This document shows, piece after piece, positions 24,235-32,769 of a stretch of 64,000 nt of DNA. Numbering within the stretch: the first letter of the stretch is position 1; each line of letters begins with the position of its first letter. This DNA is from Christensenellaceae bacterium (GTDB lineage Bacteria > Bacillota > Clostridia > Christensenellales > Aristaeellaceae), in NCBI GenBank assembly GCA_012518615.1, contig JAAYRU010000043.1, positions 28,060-92,059 on the forward strand, written 5' to 3'. The notes below the pieces were generated by a model. The model was given only the letters and a program-made list of their open reading frames with translations. It did not search any database and had not been told where the DNA came from. Made by a program: the position numbers and the translations under genes.

Positions 24235-25035
24235 TCATCTTATAAGGTATAAACTACTGCTTATTTCAGGGTCTGCAACGCTTATTGCTACATCCTTGCC
24301 AACTACAACGCCTTTGCTTTCAAGCACATCGCTTACGGTGCTAAGCGCAAGCTCGGGCGTGTTATTTTGTTGACTTAAATGACCCAGCATTACATTTTTT
24401 ACGCCGGTTTCAAGTAAATCCATAAGACACAAAGCACAGGCTTCATTGCTTAAATGCCCTTTTCTGCCTGATATGCGCTTTTTAAGAATTGCCGGATAAC
24501 GGCTGTTGTTTTCAAGAAGCGTAGGGTCATGGTTGCTTTCAAACAGCAAAAAATCGCTCCCTGATAGGCGGGATTTTACTCTCTTGCAGGCGTGCCCCAA
24601 ATCCGTAGCAACCGAAACGGAGCGCGCGTTATAATAAAGGCGGTATGCCACTGGTTCATTCGCGTCATGCGATATGGCAAAAGGGCTAACCGCTATATCG
24701 TCTATATAAAAATCATCGTCCGCTGAGATTACGCGTATTTGGTGCTTTTCAATTTTGCCTACCTTGTCATACATAGCTTCCCATGTGCCATGGGTTGCGT
24801 ATATGGGTATATTGTATTTTCTTGCCAGCACGCCAACCCCTTGTATATGGTCAGTGTGCTCATGCGTTACTAAAATGCCGTTAAGCTCTTCTGCAGGAAT
24901 GCCTAAATTACAAAGCCTTTCAGTAATGCGCTTTGCAGATGTGCCTGCATCTACAAGCAGCCTTGTATTTCCTCCCGCAACATAGGTACAATTTCCGGTA
25001 GACCCGCTAACCAGTGAACAAAGTGAAAGATCCAT
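24235..25035 (-). CDS. YycJ/WalJ-type metallo-beta-lactamase fold protein
   Basis: 266 residues, beginning LCSLVSGSTGNCTYV with the metal-ligand motif THEHTDHIQGV near residue 55, then HDANEPVAY, FESNHDP and MLGHLSQQNNTPELA. This combination marks the YycJ family of MBL-fold hydrolases/exonucleases, which in Bacillus sits in the walRK operon. Here it stands alone after comEC, without a WalRK pair in sight. It is likely a cytoplasmic nuclease, with linkage to cell-wall or DNA repair regulation only by family. A short gap follows before the A+T-rich ABC islet. Confidence 0.88.
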   Translation of the reverse strand: MDLSLCSLVSGSTGNCTYVAGGNTRLLVDAGTSAKRITERLCNLGIPAEELNGILVTHEHTDHIQGVGVLARKYNIPIYATHGTWEAMYDKVGKIEKHQIRVISADDDFYIDDIAVSPFAISHDANEPVAYRLYYNARSVSVATDLGHACKRVKSRLSGSDFLLFESNHDPTLLENNSRYPAILKKRISGRKGHLSNEACALCLMDLLETGVKNVMLGHLSQQNNTPELALSTVSDVLESKGVVVGKDVAISVADPEISSSLYLIR

Positions 25036-25138
25036 AATTTCTCCTAGTAATTAAATACTATGGTATTATATACTTTGTTGGATGTTCATTCAAGTTAGTT
25101 ATATTAGTAAAGGATAAACTTACTTAAGCGACACTTTT

Positions 25139-25909
25139 CTATTTCTTTCTATACTGATTTGGACTACAACCCATGACTTGTTTAAATTGTCGACAGAAAT
25201 GTGAGATATTACTATAACCACATTGTTCTGCAACATCTTTAATGGGTAATTGATCAATTAAAAGAATACAAGCTCGTTCAATGCGCATATTAATTAGATC
25301 ACGATTAGGAGTGATGCCAAAATATTTTTTATAAACCTGATATAGATAAGATTCACTTATAAACACATGGTTTGCCATTGCAGCGATATTCCAATCCAAT
25401 TTAGGATTTTCAAACATATTTTGTCGAAGTTCGCGTAAACGAATAATCAAATCATAACCGATGTTACAAGTGCTGTTTTGGAAGTTAGCTTGCATGGCAA
25501 GTCTGAGGACAAACTCTTTAATTTTAATTTTTAAATATTCATCTCGATATGGATCAAGACTATGATAACAAAGTTGAATTTGTCTGAAGATTTGTGAGAA
25601 TTCGTTGGGGTAGTGAGGTATATATAGTGTGTTTTTTGTGATGTTGTAATGAGTTAGCAAATTACTGAAATCTTTACCTTCAATATGTATCCAATGATGA
25701 ATGAGCTCTTCTTTACAATAATAGGAATGTTTTTTGTTAGGTTCTAATACTATTATTGAGCCGCATTTTGCATGCTTAGTATGCCCTTCAATTATGAGAT
25801 CTAGGTTGGTTAAATATTGCGCTATGATATAAAAAGGAACTCCTTCATTCCGAACGAGCTTTGTGCCTTTTCGAACCAACCAATTGTATTGTGCTTCGAG
25901 AATGTTCAT
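25139..25909 (-). CDS. AraC-family transcriptional regulator of the sugar ABC operon
   Basis: 256 residues. The N-terminal ~150 form a cupin-like sensor (GSIIVLEPNKKHSYYCKEELIHHWIHIEG). The C-terminal ~100 have the two helix-turn-helix units of AraC/XylS proteins (NIAAMANHVFISESYLYQVYKK; PIKDVAEQCGYSNISHFCRQFKQVMGCSPNQYRK). It is divergent from the substrate-binding-protein gene across 295 bp and is the obvious regulator of that operon, responding to the transported sugar or a breakdown product. Codon use and A+T content match the ABC genes rather than the flanking chromosome. Confidence 0.9.
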   Translation of the reverse strand: MNILEAQYNWLVRKGTKLVRNEGVPFYIIAQYLTNLDLIIEGHTKHAKCGSIIVLEPNKKHSYYCKEELIHHWIHIEGKDFSNLLTHYNITKNTLYIPHYPNEFSQIFRQIQLCYHSLDPYRDEYLKIKIKEFVLRLAMQANFQNSTCNIGYDLIIRLRELRQNMFENPKLDWNIAAMANHVFISESYLYQVYKKYFGITPNRDLINMRIERACILLIDQLPIKDVAEQCGYSNISHFCRQFKQVMGCSPNQYRKK

Positions 25910-25932
25910 ATATTCACCACCATAACATGATT

Positions 25933-25962
25933 ATTATAAACAGATATTATAGTATATGTCAA
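25933..25962 (-). promoter_or_regulatory. Promoter of the AraC-type regulator
   Basis: Reading leftwards, TTGACA (25962-25957) and TATAAT (25938-25933) are separated by 18 bp, and the start codon is about 24 nt beyond the -10. It lies back-to-back with the ABC operon promoter at 25983-26011, so the regulator could control both from the 20-bp space between them. Confidence 0.55.
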
Positions 25963-25982
25963 TTTTTAAAGATTAAATGTTA

Positions 25983-26011
25983 TTGGATTTTTCTAAGATA
26001 ATTGTTATAAT
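25983..26011 (+). promoter_or_regulatory. Promoter of the sugar ABC transporter operon
   Basis: TTGGAT (25983-25988) and TATAAT (26006-26011) are 17 bp apart. The mRNA would have a leader of about 190 nt before the binding-protein ATG. That leader contains a very short frame, MNQCNIV-stop, at about 26057 behind an AAAGGTGG. I see no recognisable riboswitch in it. Confidence 0.55.
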
Positions 26012-26204
26012 ACAAGTAATAACATTGAACATTCTAGATAAAAGGTGGTTTGTTTGATGAACCAGTGCAACATCGTATAATAATAAAGAACGATTTTATG
26101 TTGTTGTTCCAGTTATAACGAATGGGTAGAATGTAAAAGTGTTATCTGGGTAAGCATTGTAAAAATGTCACTACACTCTAATCAAGAAAGGAGAATTTAT
26201 TATC

Positions 26205-27443
26205 ATGAAAAAAACTCTTGTAATGTTAACTGTTTTTGCTTTGCTAGTTTCTATGACCGTTTTGTGCGGTTTTGCAGAAGCACCTGTTGAGGTTGAATTA
26301 TGGACATTGTTTACTGGTCCTGACGGTGTGACAATGAGTAGTATTGTAGATAAATACAATACATCTCAGGGAAAATATAAAGTCAATCATATTGCAATCG
26401 ACAGAGAAAATCTCTACACTAAATTGGCATTAGCTATGACAACACCAGACGATTTGCCAGATTTCTTTGTAACCTATTCCTATGACTCTGCTCGCTTTGA
26501 CAAACTTGGTTATATTAAACCTATGGAAGAAATACTCGAAAAATATGAGGAGTTTGATTTTGCAATTGATAAATATCATGATGCTTGTGCTAATTTAAAC
26601 TATGCAAATGGTAAACGTATGTCAGTGTCGCTTGATTTCCCGACTTGGGGTATGTATGTAAACAACACTTTAGCAGAAAAATATTGTCCAAATGTTTTGG
26701 AAGATAAAATTCTTACGTGGGACGAAATAAAAACCGTAGGTGCAAAACTGCAGGCTGACGGAATTGAAGACATAAAGGTACTTGGTGGTGGATGGGCTCG
26801 TAATGACCTGTTAGCTACTTATATAAATTTTGCACCAACTTATGTTGCAGATGATGGCGAGACTCTCGCGTTAGATAAAGACGCTGTTGAAAAAATGATT
26901 GATTTATGGAAGGAATGCTACGATGCTGGCTATCTTTGGGAAGAGGGCGATGATGTGTATGCCATGTTTGCCTGTGATGAGTTGATTTTTTTCACCAATG
27001 GTACTTGGTCCCTTAACGCAATTGACGAGTATGGTTTAGATTATTCTTTTATTGCAAGTCCACAGTTAAATGCAGATGTTGAACCTGTTCTATTTGGTGC
27101 TTCCCATGCATTTATGGTTGTCAATAAAGAAACATCTGATGATGAGGCAAAAGCTATGGCTTCGTTTATGCATTATTTCTATGAAAATTCTATTGAATGG
27201 GCGAGGGCAGGGTCTATTGTTGCTTCTAAAATAACAGCAATGAGTGATGAATATCAAGCAATGCCACAAGCATTTGTGAGCAATAATTATAGCATTTCCA
27301 ATCCGAATTACGTATATTCTCAGACCCTATTCGATGTTTTGGATGGCTTAGGATGGGATGGGGTTTACGGGAACATTTCTTCTGCTGACTTTGCAGATAC
27401 CTGGGAAAAACAAACAATTGAAAAAGTTTCAGCACAGCAATAG
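26205..27443 (+). CDS. Sugar ABC transporter extracellular substrate-binding protein
   Basis: 412 residues. It has a signal peptide (MKKTLVMLTVFALLVSMTVLCGFAEA; the Cys at about residue 21 may be a lipidation site, though the lipobox is weak). A mature family-1 solute-binding fold follows: VELWTLFTGPDGVTMSSIVDKYN, the central YANGKRMSVSLDFPTWGMYVN, and the Trp/Asn-rich C-terminus. Such proteins bind oligosaccharides outside the cell and deliver them to the permeases. It is the first gene of the operon, with AAGGAG before the ATG. A hairpin after its stop probably limits read-through to the permeases, so the binding protein would be made in excess. Confidence 0.9.
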   Translation: MKKTLVMLTVFALLVSMTVLCGFAEAPVEVELWTLFTGPDGVTMSSIVDKYNTSQGKYKVNHIAIDRENLYTKLALAMTTPDDLPDFFVTYSYDSARFDKLGYIKPMEEILEKYEEFDFAIDKYHDACANLNYANGKRMSVSLDFPTWGMYVNNTLAEKYCPNVLEDKILTWDEIKTVGAKLQADGIEDIKVLGGGWARNDLLATYINFAPTYVADDGETLALDKDAVEKMIDLWKECYDAGYLWEEGDDVYAMFACDELIFFTNGTWSLNAIDEYGLDYSFIASPQLNADVEPVLFGASHAFMVVNKETSDDEAKAMASFMHYFYENSIEWARAGSIVASKITAMSDEYQAMPQAFVSNNYSISNPNYVYSQTLFDVLDGLGWDGVYGNISSADFADTWEKQTIEKVSAQQ

Positions 27444-27470
27444 TCACATAATAATATCTGTGTAAACATG

Positions 27471-27513
27471 AAAAACGGGCAGGATTATTTATTTATTATC
27501 CTGCTCCGTTTTT
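27471..27513 (+). terminator. Attenuating hairpin between binding-protein and permease genes
   Basis: AAAAACGGGCAGGAT pairs with ATCCTGCTCCGTTTTT (one bulged base) around a 12-nt A+T loop, ending in a T-run. This is a strong intrinsic terminator located inside the operon. Partial termination or 3'-end protection would raise the level of the binding protein relative to the permeases, a common design in sugar ABC operons. Confidence 0.72.
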
Positions 27514-27538
27514 ATCAAAATAAAGGCGGAAAGAGGAA

Positions 27539-28468
27539 ATGAGAAAAACGAAATGGAAATGTTCAACGTTTTATGCGTGGTGGGTTCCTATATTATTCTT
27601 GCTACCACATTTGATTGCTTTTTGTTGCTTCAATTTGGTGCCAATTTTGACCGGTATTTATGCATCATTCACTAAATGGACGCTGGGGAAAACACCGGAA
27701 TGGGTGGGACTAAACAACTATGTTCAGATGTTCTTTAATAAAGATTCAATATACTATTGGCAACTTCGTTGGGGTATGGAAAGTACAATAAAATTTGTGA
27801 TTTTATGTGTGCCATTTAAAATACTGATTCCATTAATATTGGCGCTGTTTTTGAGCAGTAAATGTAGGGGTCATAAAACCCTTCAAACTTTTTACTATCT
27901 GCCGTCTCTATTATCATTATCCGTTGTTATGGTGTCGTGGAGATATATGTTTGCTCCTTCTGGAGGAATAGTAAATACCTTGCTAAGTTTGGGAAAGCTA
28001 AATTGGATAAGTGTATCTCCATACAACTGGGTTGCTTTGATAATTATCACGGTATGGTGGGGGTGCGGAAGCAATTTGGTAATATATCAATCCGCATTGG
28101 AAGGTGTTAGTCAAGAAATATTGGAAGCAGCAGAAATGGATGGTGCAAATGCTATACAAAAATTTATAAATGTAACGCTTCCTTCGATAAGCTTTCCACT
28201 GCAATATACAATAGTAACAAGTGTGATTGCGGAGTTTGGTATTTGGGGTCAGCCGGATATGTTCAACAAAGGTGGTCCAACTATTGAGGTGATTAACGGT
28301 GTAAATCATCAGTCAAATAAGATGATTATGCAATATATTGCTGAGAGCGGATTTGGCAGTTCGGGCGTTAATGCAGGAATAGCATCTGCAATGGCCTTGA
28401 TTTTAGGTGCAACAATTTTTATCGTATCAATAATACAATTTAGAATCATGCGTAGAAGCGACATTTAA
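27539..28468 (+). CDS. Sugar ABC transporter permease (MalF/UgpA type)
   Basis: 309 residues with six predicted membrane helices, starting with WVPILFLLPHLIAFCCFNLVPILTGIYASF. The cytoplasmic EAA loop (EAAEMDGANAIQKFINVTLP, about 195-214) contacts the ATPase, and its form assigns the protein to the binding-protein-dependent sugar permeases. A GAAAGAGGAA sequence precedes the ATG. It is encoded 95 bp after the binding protein and 19 bp before the partner permease. No ATPase gene is in the operon, so a shared MsmK/UgpC-type ATPase elsewhere in the genome is expected. Confidence 0.92.
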   Translation: MRKTKWKCSTFYAWWVPILFLLPHLIAFCCFNLVPILTGIYASFTKWTLGKTPEWVGLNNYVQMFFNKDSIYYWQLRWGMESTIKFVILCVPFKILIPLILALFLSSKCRGHKTLQTFYYLPSLLSLSVVMVSWRYMFAPSGGIVNTLLSLGKLNWISVSPYNWVALIIITVWWGCGSNLVIYQSALEGVSQEILEAAEMDGANAIQKFINVTLPSISFPLQYTIVTSVIAEFGIWGQPDMFNKGGPTIEVINGVNHQSNKMIMQYIAESGFGSSGVNAGIASAMALILGATIFIVSIIQFRIMRRSDI

Positions 28469-28487
28469 ATGAGGAGAATACTAAAAA

Positions 28488-29363
28488 TTGCTGTATAAAA
28501 TATCTCTTAAAAAAACAAAAAAATATCTTCGCAAAAACTGGAAGAAAGACTTATTATCTCTTTGTTTGTTTGCTTTAGCAGTTATTTGGTTGTGTCCGCT
28601 CTTTTTTGGGTTCACTGCTTCTTTCAAAAGTAATGTAGAAATGAAGAGGTTTACTAAACTCCAAAACATTTTTCCAATAGATTGGACAACATATAATTAT
28701 GAGTTTGCATTAAACAATCCTGCGACCCCGTTGGGGCGTATGGCTAATAATTCTTTTATTGTTTCAGTTTGTACCGTGCTACTAGTTTTAGTAATATCAA
28801 CGACATCAGCGTATGCATATGAACGTTTAGATTTTCCACATAAAGAAAAGCTTTTTTGGCTTCTGTTTGGTTTGAGTATGATTCCTGGTGTTGTCAGTCT
28901 TGTTTCGCAATATTTTTTGTATGATAAACTTGGGTGGACAAATAAACTAATTAGTCTAATAACACCTAATATTGCAAGTGTATTTAATATTTATTTACTT
29001 CGTAATTTTATGCATGGAATTCCAAAGGATTTAGACGAGTCAGCCAGAATTGATGGGGCTAACGATTTTATGATATATACAAATATTATTTTACCTTGCA
29101 TACGTCCGGCAATGATGGTTGTAGTATTATTTACGTTTACGAGTTCTTGGAATGATGTAATGTGGCCTTCTTTGGCAATTACTTCTCCGGAAAAACAAAC
29201 TATAACCGCTGGGATTCGCCTGTTAAATGACTCATATGGTGGGTATTATGAGCGTGTTCTGGCTGCATGTATGTTAGCTATGATACCAACTCTGATTGTA
29301 TACATATTTGCACGAAGATATTTTATGCAGGGGTTACATTTGGGTTCTGCAATAAAAGGATAA
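28488..29363 (+). CDS. Sugar ABC transporter permease (MalG/UgpE type)
   Basis: 291 residues, six helices (first: LSLCLFALAVIWLCPLFFGFTASF). The EAA loop reads ESARIDGANDFMIYTNIILP (about 183-202), followed by PAMMVVVLFTFTSSWND, the usual form of the second subunit. The start is TTG at 28488 with GAGGAG about 11 nt upstream; an ATG at 28470 is not in frame. It forms the heterodimeric pore with the preceding permease. The final segment (FARRYFMQGLHLGSAIKG) is the conserved C-terminus of MalG-like proteins, so the gene is intact. Confidence 0.91.
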   Translation: MLYKISLKKTKKYLRKNWKKDLLSLCLFALAVIWLCPLFFGFTASFKSNVEMKRFTKLQNIFPIDWTTYNYEFALNNPATPLGRMANNSFIVSVCTVLLVLVISTTSAYAYERLDFPHKEKLFWLLFGLSMIPGVVSLVSQYFLYDKLGWTNKLISLITPNIASVFNIYLLRNFMHGIPKDLDESARIDGANDFMIYTNIILPCIRPAMMVVVLFTFTSSWNDVMWPSLAITSPEKQTITAGIRLLNDSYGGYYERVLAACMLAMIPTLIVYIFARRYFMQGLHLGSAIKG

Positions 29364-29382
29364 TAACAAAGGGAGAAAATAT

Positions 29383-30189
29383 ATGGCCTTAATACATGTA
29401 AATAGTTATTCGAAAACATTACGTCAGCATATTTCACTTGATGTTTTACTTCCACAAGAGTTAGAAAACGATGATTATCCGCGCAACCATAAGTGGCCAG
29501 CGTTATATTTGTTACATGGACTTTCTGACGATCATACTGCTTGGCAGCGTTGGAGTGCGTTAGAACGTAAGATTTGGGGAATGCCCTTAGCTGTTATTAT
29601 GCCTACTACGTTGCGTGGGTTTTATACAGATATGAAGTATGGACCTAAATATTTTACGTTTATAAGTGAAGAGTTGCCTGTTCTCTGTGAAAAATTATTC
29701 CATATCTCTTCAAGGCGTGAAGATCGCTTTGCTGCAGGCTTATCAATGGGCGGTTATGGTGCGTTTAAATTAGGTTTATTGTGCCCAGATCGTTTTTCAG
29801 CGGTAGCCAGTATGTCTGGAGCGTTGGATGTTGCTTGTAGCACAGATGTCGCATATGACTATCCAACCATTCTTCCTGAGTATCACTTAGTTTTTGGTAC
29901 ACATGAAGAGGTGAAAAAAAGCAAAAATGATCTGTTTTATGTAGCGCAAAGGTGCATTGATAATGGGTATAAAACGCCCAAAATGTATCAATGTTGCGGT
30001 ATAGGTGATGAGCTTTATGTAGAAAACAAACTATTTTTTGAACGTTTTGGGAAGGAGTTGAATATTGAATTTGATGAGGGACCAGGCGAACACGATTGGA
30101 AGTATTGGGACGAAAAGCTTGAGGATGTATTAAATTGGCTTCCGCTAAGACAAAAAACAATGCCCAAAAATCCCAGACCGCTTTTATAG
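29383..30189 (+). CDS. Esterase (alpha/beta hydrolase, esterase-D / acetylxylan-type)
   Basis: 268 residues. It contains WPALYLLHGLSDDHTAW (oxyanion region, about 44-60), nucleophile elbow AGLSMGGYGAFK with Ser at about 121, and a late GEHDWKYWDEKL His near residue 228. These match the esterase-D/feruloyl-esterase superfamily. There is no signal peptide, so it acts inside the cell, probably on ester groups of sugars imported by the ABC transporter encoded just upstream. An AAAGGGAG lies before the ATG. It is the last gene of the islet; codon use matches the transporter genes and not the next chromosomal gene. Confidence 0.86.
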   Translation: MALIHVNSYSKTLRQHISLDVLLPQELENDDYPRNHKWPALYLLHGLSDDHTAWQRWSALERKIWGMPLAVIMPTTLRGFYTDMKYGPKYFTFISEELPVLCEKLFHISSRREDRFAAGLSMGGYGAFKLGLLCPDRFSAVASMSGALDVACSTDVAYDYPTILPEYHLVFGTHEEVKKSKNDLFYVAQRCIDNGYKTPKMYQCCGIGDELYVENKLFFERFGKELNIEFDEGPGEHDWKYWDEKLEDVLNWLPLRQKTMPKNPRPLL

Positions 30190-30261
30190 TTTTCCCATAT
30201 GCATTTTTTATATGCGTGAGTTTAGTTATTAAAATTGCGGCTTACTATTTAGACAAGTAGA

Positions 30262-30855
30262 TTACTTATTTTCCTCATCATCACTATCTGAGTAGAAATC
30301 CTCATCGGATATGCCTAGCTCTTCTTTTTCTTCCTTTATGCGGCGGCTTTCTTCTTCTGTTATTTTACGTAGTTTTTTAACAAGCGCGCTTATTTCGTCC
30401 TTCTGGCGTGATAGTTCCTTAATTATGCCTTGGTATTCTTCCTTTTTATCTGTGGGCATATCGTCAAGCGCTTCTTCGGCATTGTTTAAAGAATCCATTA
30501 TATCGTGCTTAATATCATTAAGCTGCTCCTGCGGGTCGTCTGTGTCTATTTCATCTATTATGCTTTTAATCTTATCTATGGCATCGCTGCTTAGGCTTAC
30601 TGCCTGCTTTGCCACGCTTTCGCTTACTTCCTTTACCTTTTTTACAGCTATTTCGCCTTTTTCAGCTAGTCTATCTATATTTTCCTTTGTGGCAACATTT
30701 CGAGCAGCTTCGGCAATATTATCAGCAACATCTGCGACGCCGCCAATCGCGGCATACGCAATGCGCTTCAGCCTATCTTCAAAGCCGTTTTGCTCTTCGT
30801 TTTCTGGGGTTTGCTCATTGGTTTCGTCTTCAATAGGGTTTTTATCTTCTAACAT
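30262..30855 (-). CDS. Acidic, helical coiled-coil protein of unknown function
   Basis: 197 residues, very acidic and almost wholly helical. An acidic start (EDETNEQTPENEEQNG) precedes repeated amphipathic segments (RIAYAAIGGVADVADNIAEAARNVA; KGEIAVKKVKEVSESVAKQAVSL; DAIDKIKSIIDEID). A coiled coil follows (RQKDEISALVKKLRKITEEESRRIKEEKEEL), and the tail is Asp/Glu-rich (DFYSDSDDEENK). The repeated alpha-helical segments recall apolipoprotein-like or LEA-like proteins, but I do not recognise a named family. No signal peptide or true membrane helix is present. It lies 15 bp after the CPBP protease gene on the same strand, so the two may be co-transcribed. Confidence 0.72.
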   Translation of the reverse strand: MLEDKNPIEDETNEQTPENEEQNGFEDRLKRIAYAAIGGVADVADNIAEAARNVATKENIDRLAEKGEIAVKKVKEVSESVAKQAVSLSSDAIDKIKSIIDEIDTDDPQEQLNDIKHDIMDSLNNAEEALDDMPTDKKEEYQGIIKELSRQKDEISALVKKLRKITEEESRRIKEEKEELGISDEDFYSDSDDEENK

Positions 30856-30870
30856 AATGACCTCCTCAAA

Positions 30871-31740
30871 TTATTTAGTATAGAACAATACTATTATAAC
30901 AAAAGTATATAATATAATGCCAGTGTTTGAAAATACTGTGGATAAATCTTGCGATGAGAATATGCGCGCATTGCCATCAATTGATATTTTCTTGCGGTTT
31001 TTAATTAGTAGTACAATCCCCGTTATAGCAAATGCAAACATTATTAGCACATATATAGACAGCATGTTTGAAGGCAACATATTGCTAAATACGCTGCCAA
31101 AGAAGTTTGCCAGCGAGTGAAACAGTATAGGCAGCAAGGGATTTCCGCTTTTTATGTATACATAGCCCCAAACATAAGCGCATAGGAATGTATTTATACA
31201 GCTTAAAAAGCCAAGTTTAAGGGATAAAATATGCGGCAGGGCGAACATATACGAAAAGGCAAGCAGAAATACGCCTTCGCCAAGGTTTGACAGCCTCATT
31301 CCGGGGAATATGCGGAAAAACAGCTCTTCAACTATTGGGTTGAATATAAGCAGAGAAAAAACCATATACGCCATATTATCCTTATTTGCAAGTATATTAG
31401 TCTGCTCATCTACTTTTATAAAGCCTATTGTGGATAGTACGCTGGTAAATATTATCATAATCGCCATTCCGGTAAAATTAAGGAAAAAAGCTGTGATATA
31501 CGCGCTTTTTGAAAGGTTTTTCTTGGGCAGCGGTTTTATAGGTATATCTTTAACGCAAAAATGCACCGCAAGCCCGCCTATTCCCCAAAGTACAAATAGA
31601 GATATAATATTTACTATATTTTGATTTATATTTAGCAATTCAAGAATATACCTTTTATATAACTCACTTATTAAGAACATAAGCGAAAAACCTACTGCAA
31701 AGCAGTTAAGCGCACCGTTAGCTATGGTATTGTTTCTCAT
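30871..31740 (-). CDS. CPBP family intramembrane metalloprotease
   Basis: 289 residues with about eight membrane helices. The catalytic motif EELFFR is near residue 139 (NPIVEELFFRIFPGM). A later His-containing helix, ALPHILSLKLGF, and LFHSLANFFGS complete the glutamic-protease-type active site of the CPBP (Abi/CaaX) family. Members cut membrane proteins or peptides or provide self-immunity to bacteriocins; there is no bacteriocin gene beside this one. It begins MRNNTIANG with GGAGGTG before the start codon and is divergent from the alpha/beta-hydrolase gene. Confidence 0.87.
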   Translation of the reverse strand: MRNNTIANGALNCFAVGFSLMFLISELYKRYILELLNINQNIVNIISLFVLWGIGGLAVHFCVKDIPIKPLPKKNLSKSAYITAFFLNFTGMAIMIIFTSVLSTIGFIKVDEQTNILANKDNMAYMVFSLLIFNPIVEELFFRIFPGMRLSNLGEGVFLLAFSYMFALPHILSLKLGFLSCINTFLCAYVWGYVYIKSGNPLLPILFHSLANFFGSVFSNMLPSNMLSIYVLIMFAFAITGIVLLIKNRKKISIDGNARIFSSQDLSTVFSNTGIILYTFVIIVLFYTK

Positions 31741-31884
31741 GAGAACACCTCCATTATAGAGATTATAGGAGTATAAAGGCTACGCTTCAAGGTGAAATAG
31801 GTAAAATTATTGTAAAAAATATATGTGGTTGCCTTTAGGCTTATCAAGTGATAAAATTTCGGCAAGTTCACTATTGGAGGTAAT

Positions 31885-32769
31885 ATGGCATCTATTGCAA
31901 GCAGCTTGGTTAGAGGGCAGATTACACTGCTAAACCCTTTGTTACAACTATTGGATACGGAAAAAACCCGCAAGCTTCAGGAGGCTCTTGGGCGTTTGCA
32001 TCAGCGCGTGCTTAAAAACAAGGTAAGCTTCATAGATGTGCCTAAAATAAGCGCTTCTTGGGCGAAACCTGATGATAGCGAAAGCGACACATGTATAGTA
32101 TATCTGCATGGCGGCTCTTATATAGCCGGAGGAGAGGATTATTCCAAGGGTTTTGGCGGTATACTAGCAAGCGAGCTTGTAAGCAATGTATTGTGCCTTA
32201 ACTACCGCTTGGCTCCTGAAAACCCTTTTCCAGCGGCTCTAGAAGATGCTGTAGAAGCATATAAATATGCGCTAAAAATCTTTCCTGCCAAAAAAATAGC
32301 AATAATTGGCGAATCCGCAGGCGGAGGGCTAAGCTTTTCGTTGCTAATTAAAATAAAGGAGCTGGGGCTTGCTATGCCTAGCTGCATTATTACTATATCC
32401 CCTTGGTGCGACCTTACAATGGAATACGCAACTGAAAACGACTGCAAGAAGGATCCTGTACTCAGCTGCGAGGGATTGCTTTATTCAGCCAAACTTTATG
32501 CGGGGGATACAGAGCTTGATAATCCCTTTGTTTCACCACTATACGGAGATTTATCCTCAATGCCCGATAGCCTTATTTTTGTGGGCACTGATGAGGTATT
32601 GCTGCATGACAGCATTAGAATGCACGATAAACTTATCCAACATGGTAATAAAAGCAAGCTTCATGTAGAGGACGATATGTGGCATGTATATGTATTATAT
32701 GGTCTGCCGGAAAGCAGGAAGGCTATAGAAAAAATGCAGGAATTTTTTATGGAGCATACGGTTGAGTAA
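31885..32769 (+). CDS. HSL-family alpha/beta hydrolase
   Basis: 294 residues. The hormone-sensitive-lipase motifs are clear: YLHGGSYIAGG (oxyanion hole, about 72-82), LNYRLAPENPFPAALEDA, IGESAGGGLS with nucleophile Ser near 144, then SLIFVGTDEVLLHDS and WHVYVLY for Asp and His. Such enzymes hydrolyse, or sometimes transfer, short acyl esters. The stop overlaps the start of the condensation-domain gene by 8 nt, and a DUF6320 gene follows, so the three probably act on one ester-containing product. The start ATG lies 4-5 nt after GGAGG. Confidence 0.88.
   Translation: MASIASSLVRGQITLLNPLLQLLDTEKTRKLQEALGRLHQRVLKNKVSFIDVPKISASWAKPDDSESDTCIVYLHGGSYIAGGEDYSKGFGGILASELVSNVLCLNYRLAPENPFPAALEDAVEAYKYALKIFPAKKIAIIGESAGGGLSFSLLIKIKELGLAMPSCIITISPWCDLTMEYATENDCKKDPVLSCEGLLYSAKLYAGDTELDNPFVSPLYGDLSSMPDSLIFVGTDEVLLHDSIRMHDKLIQHGNKSKLHVEDDMWHVYVLYGLPESRKAIEKMQEFFMEHTVE

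Noticed and set aside
26012..26204. Riboswitch in the ABC operon leader
   Set aside because: No conserved aptamer core or terminator/antiterminator pair was visible; only a tiny possible leader peptide.
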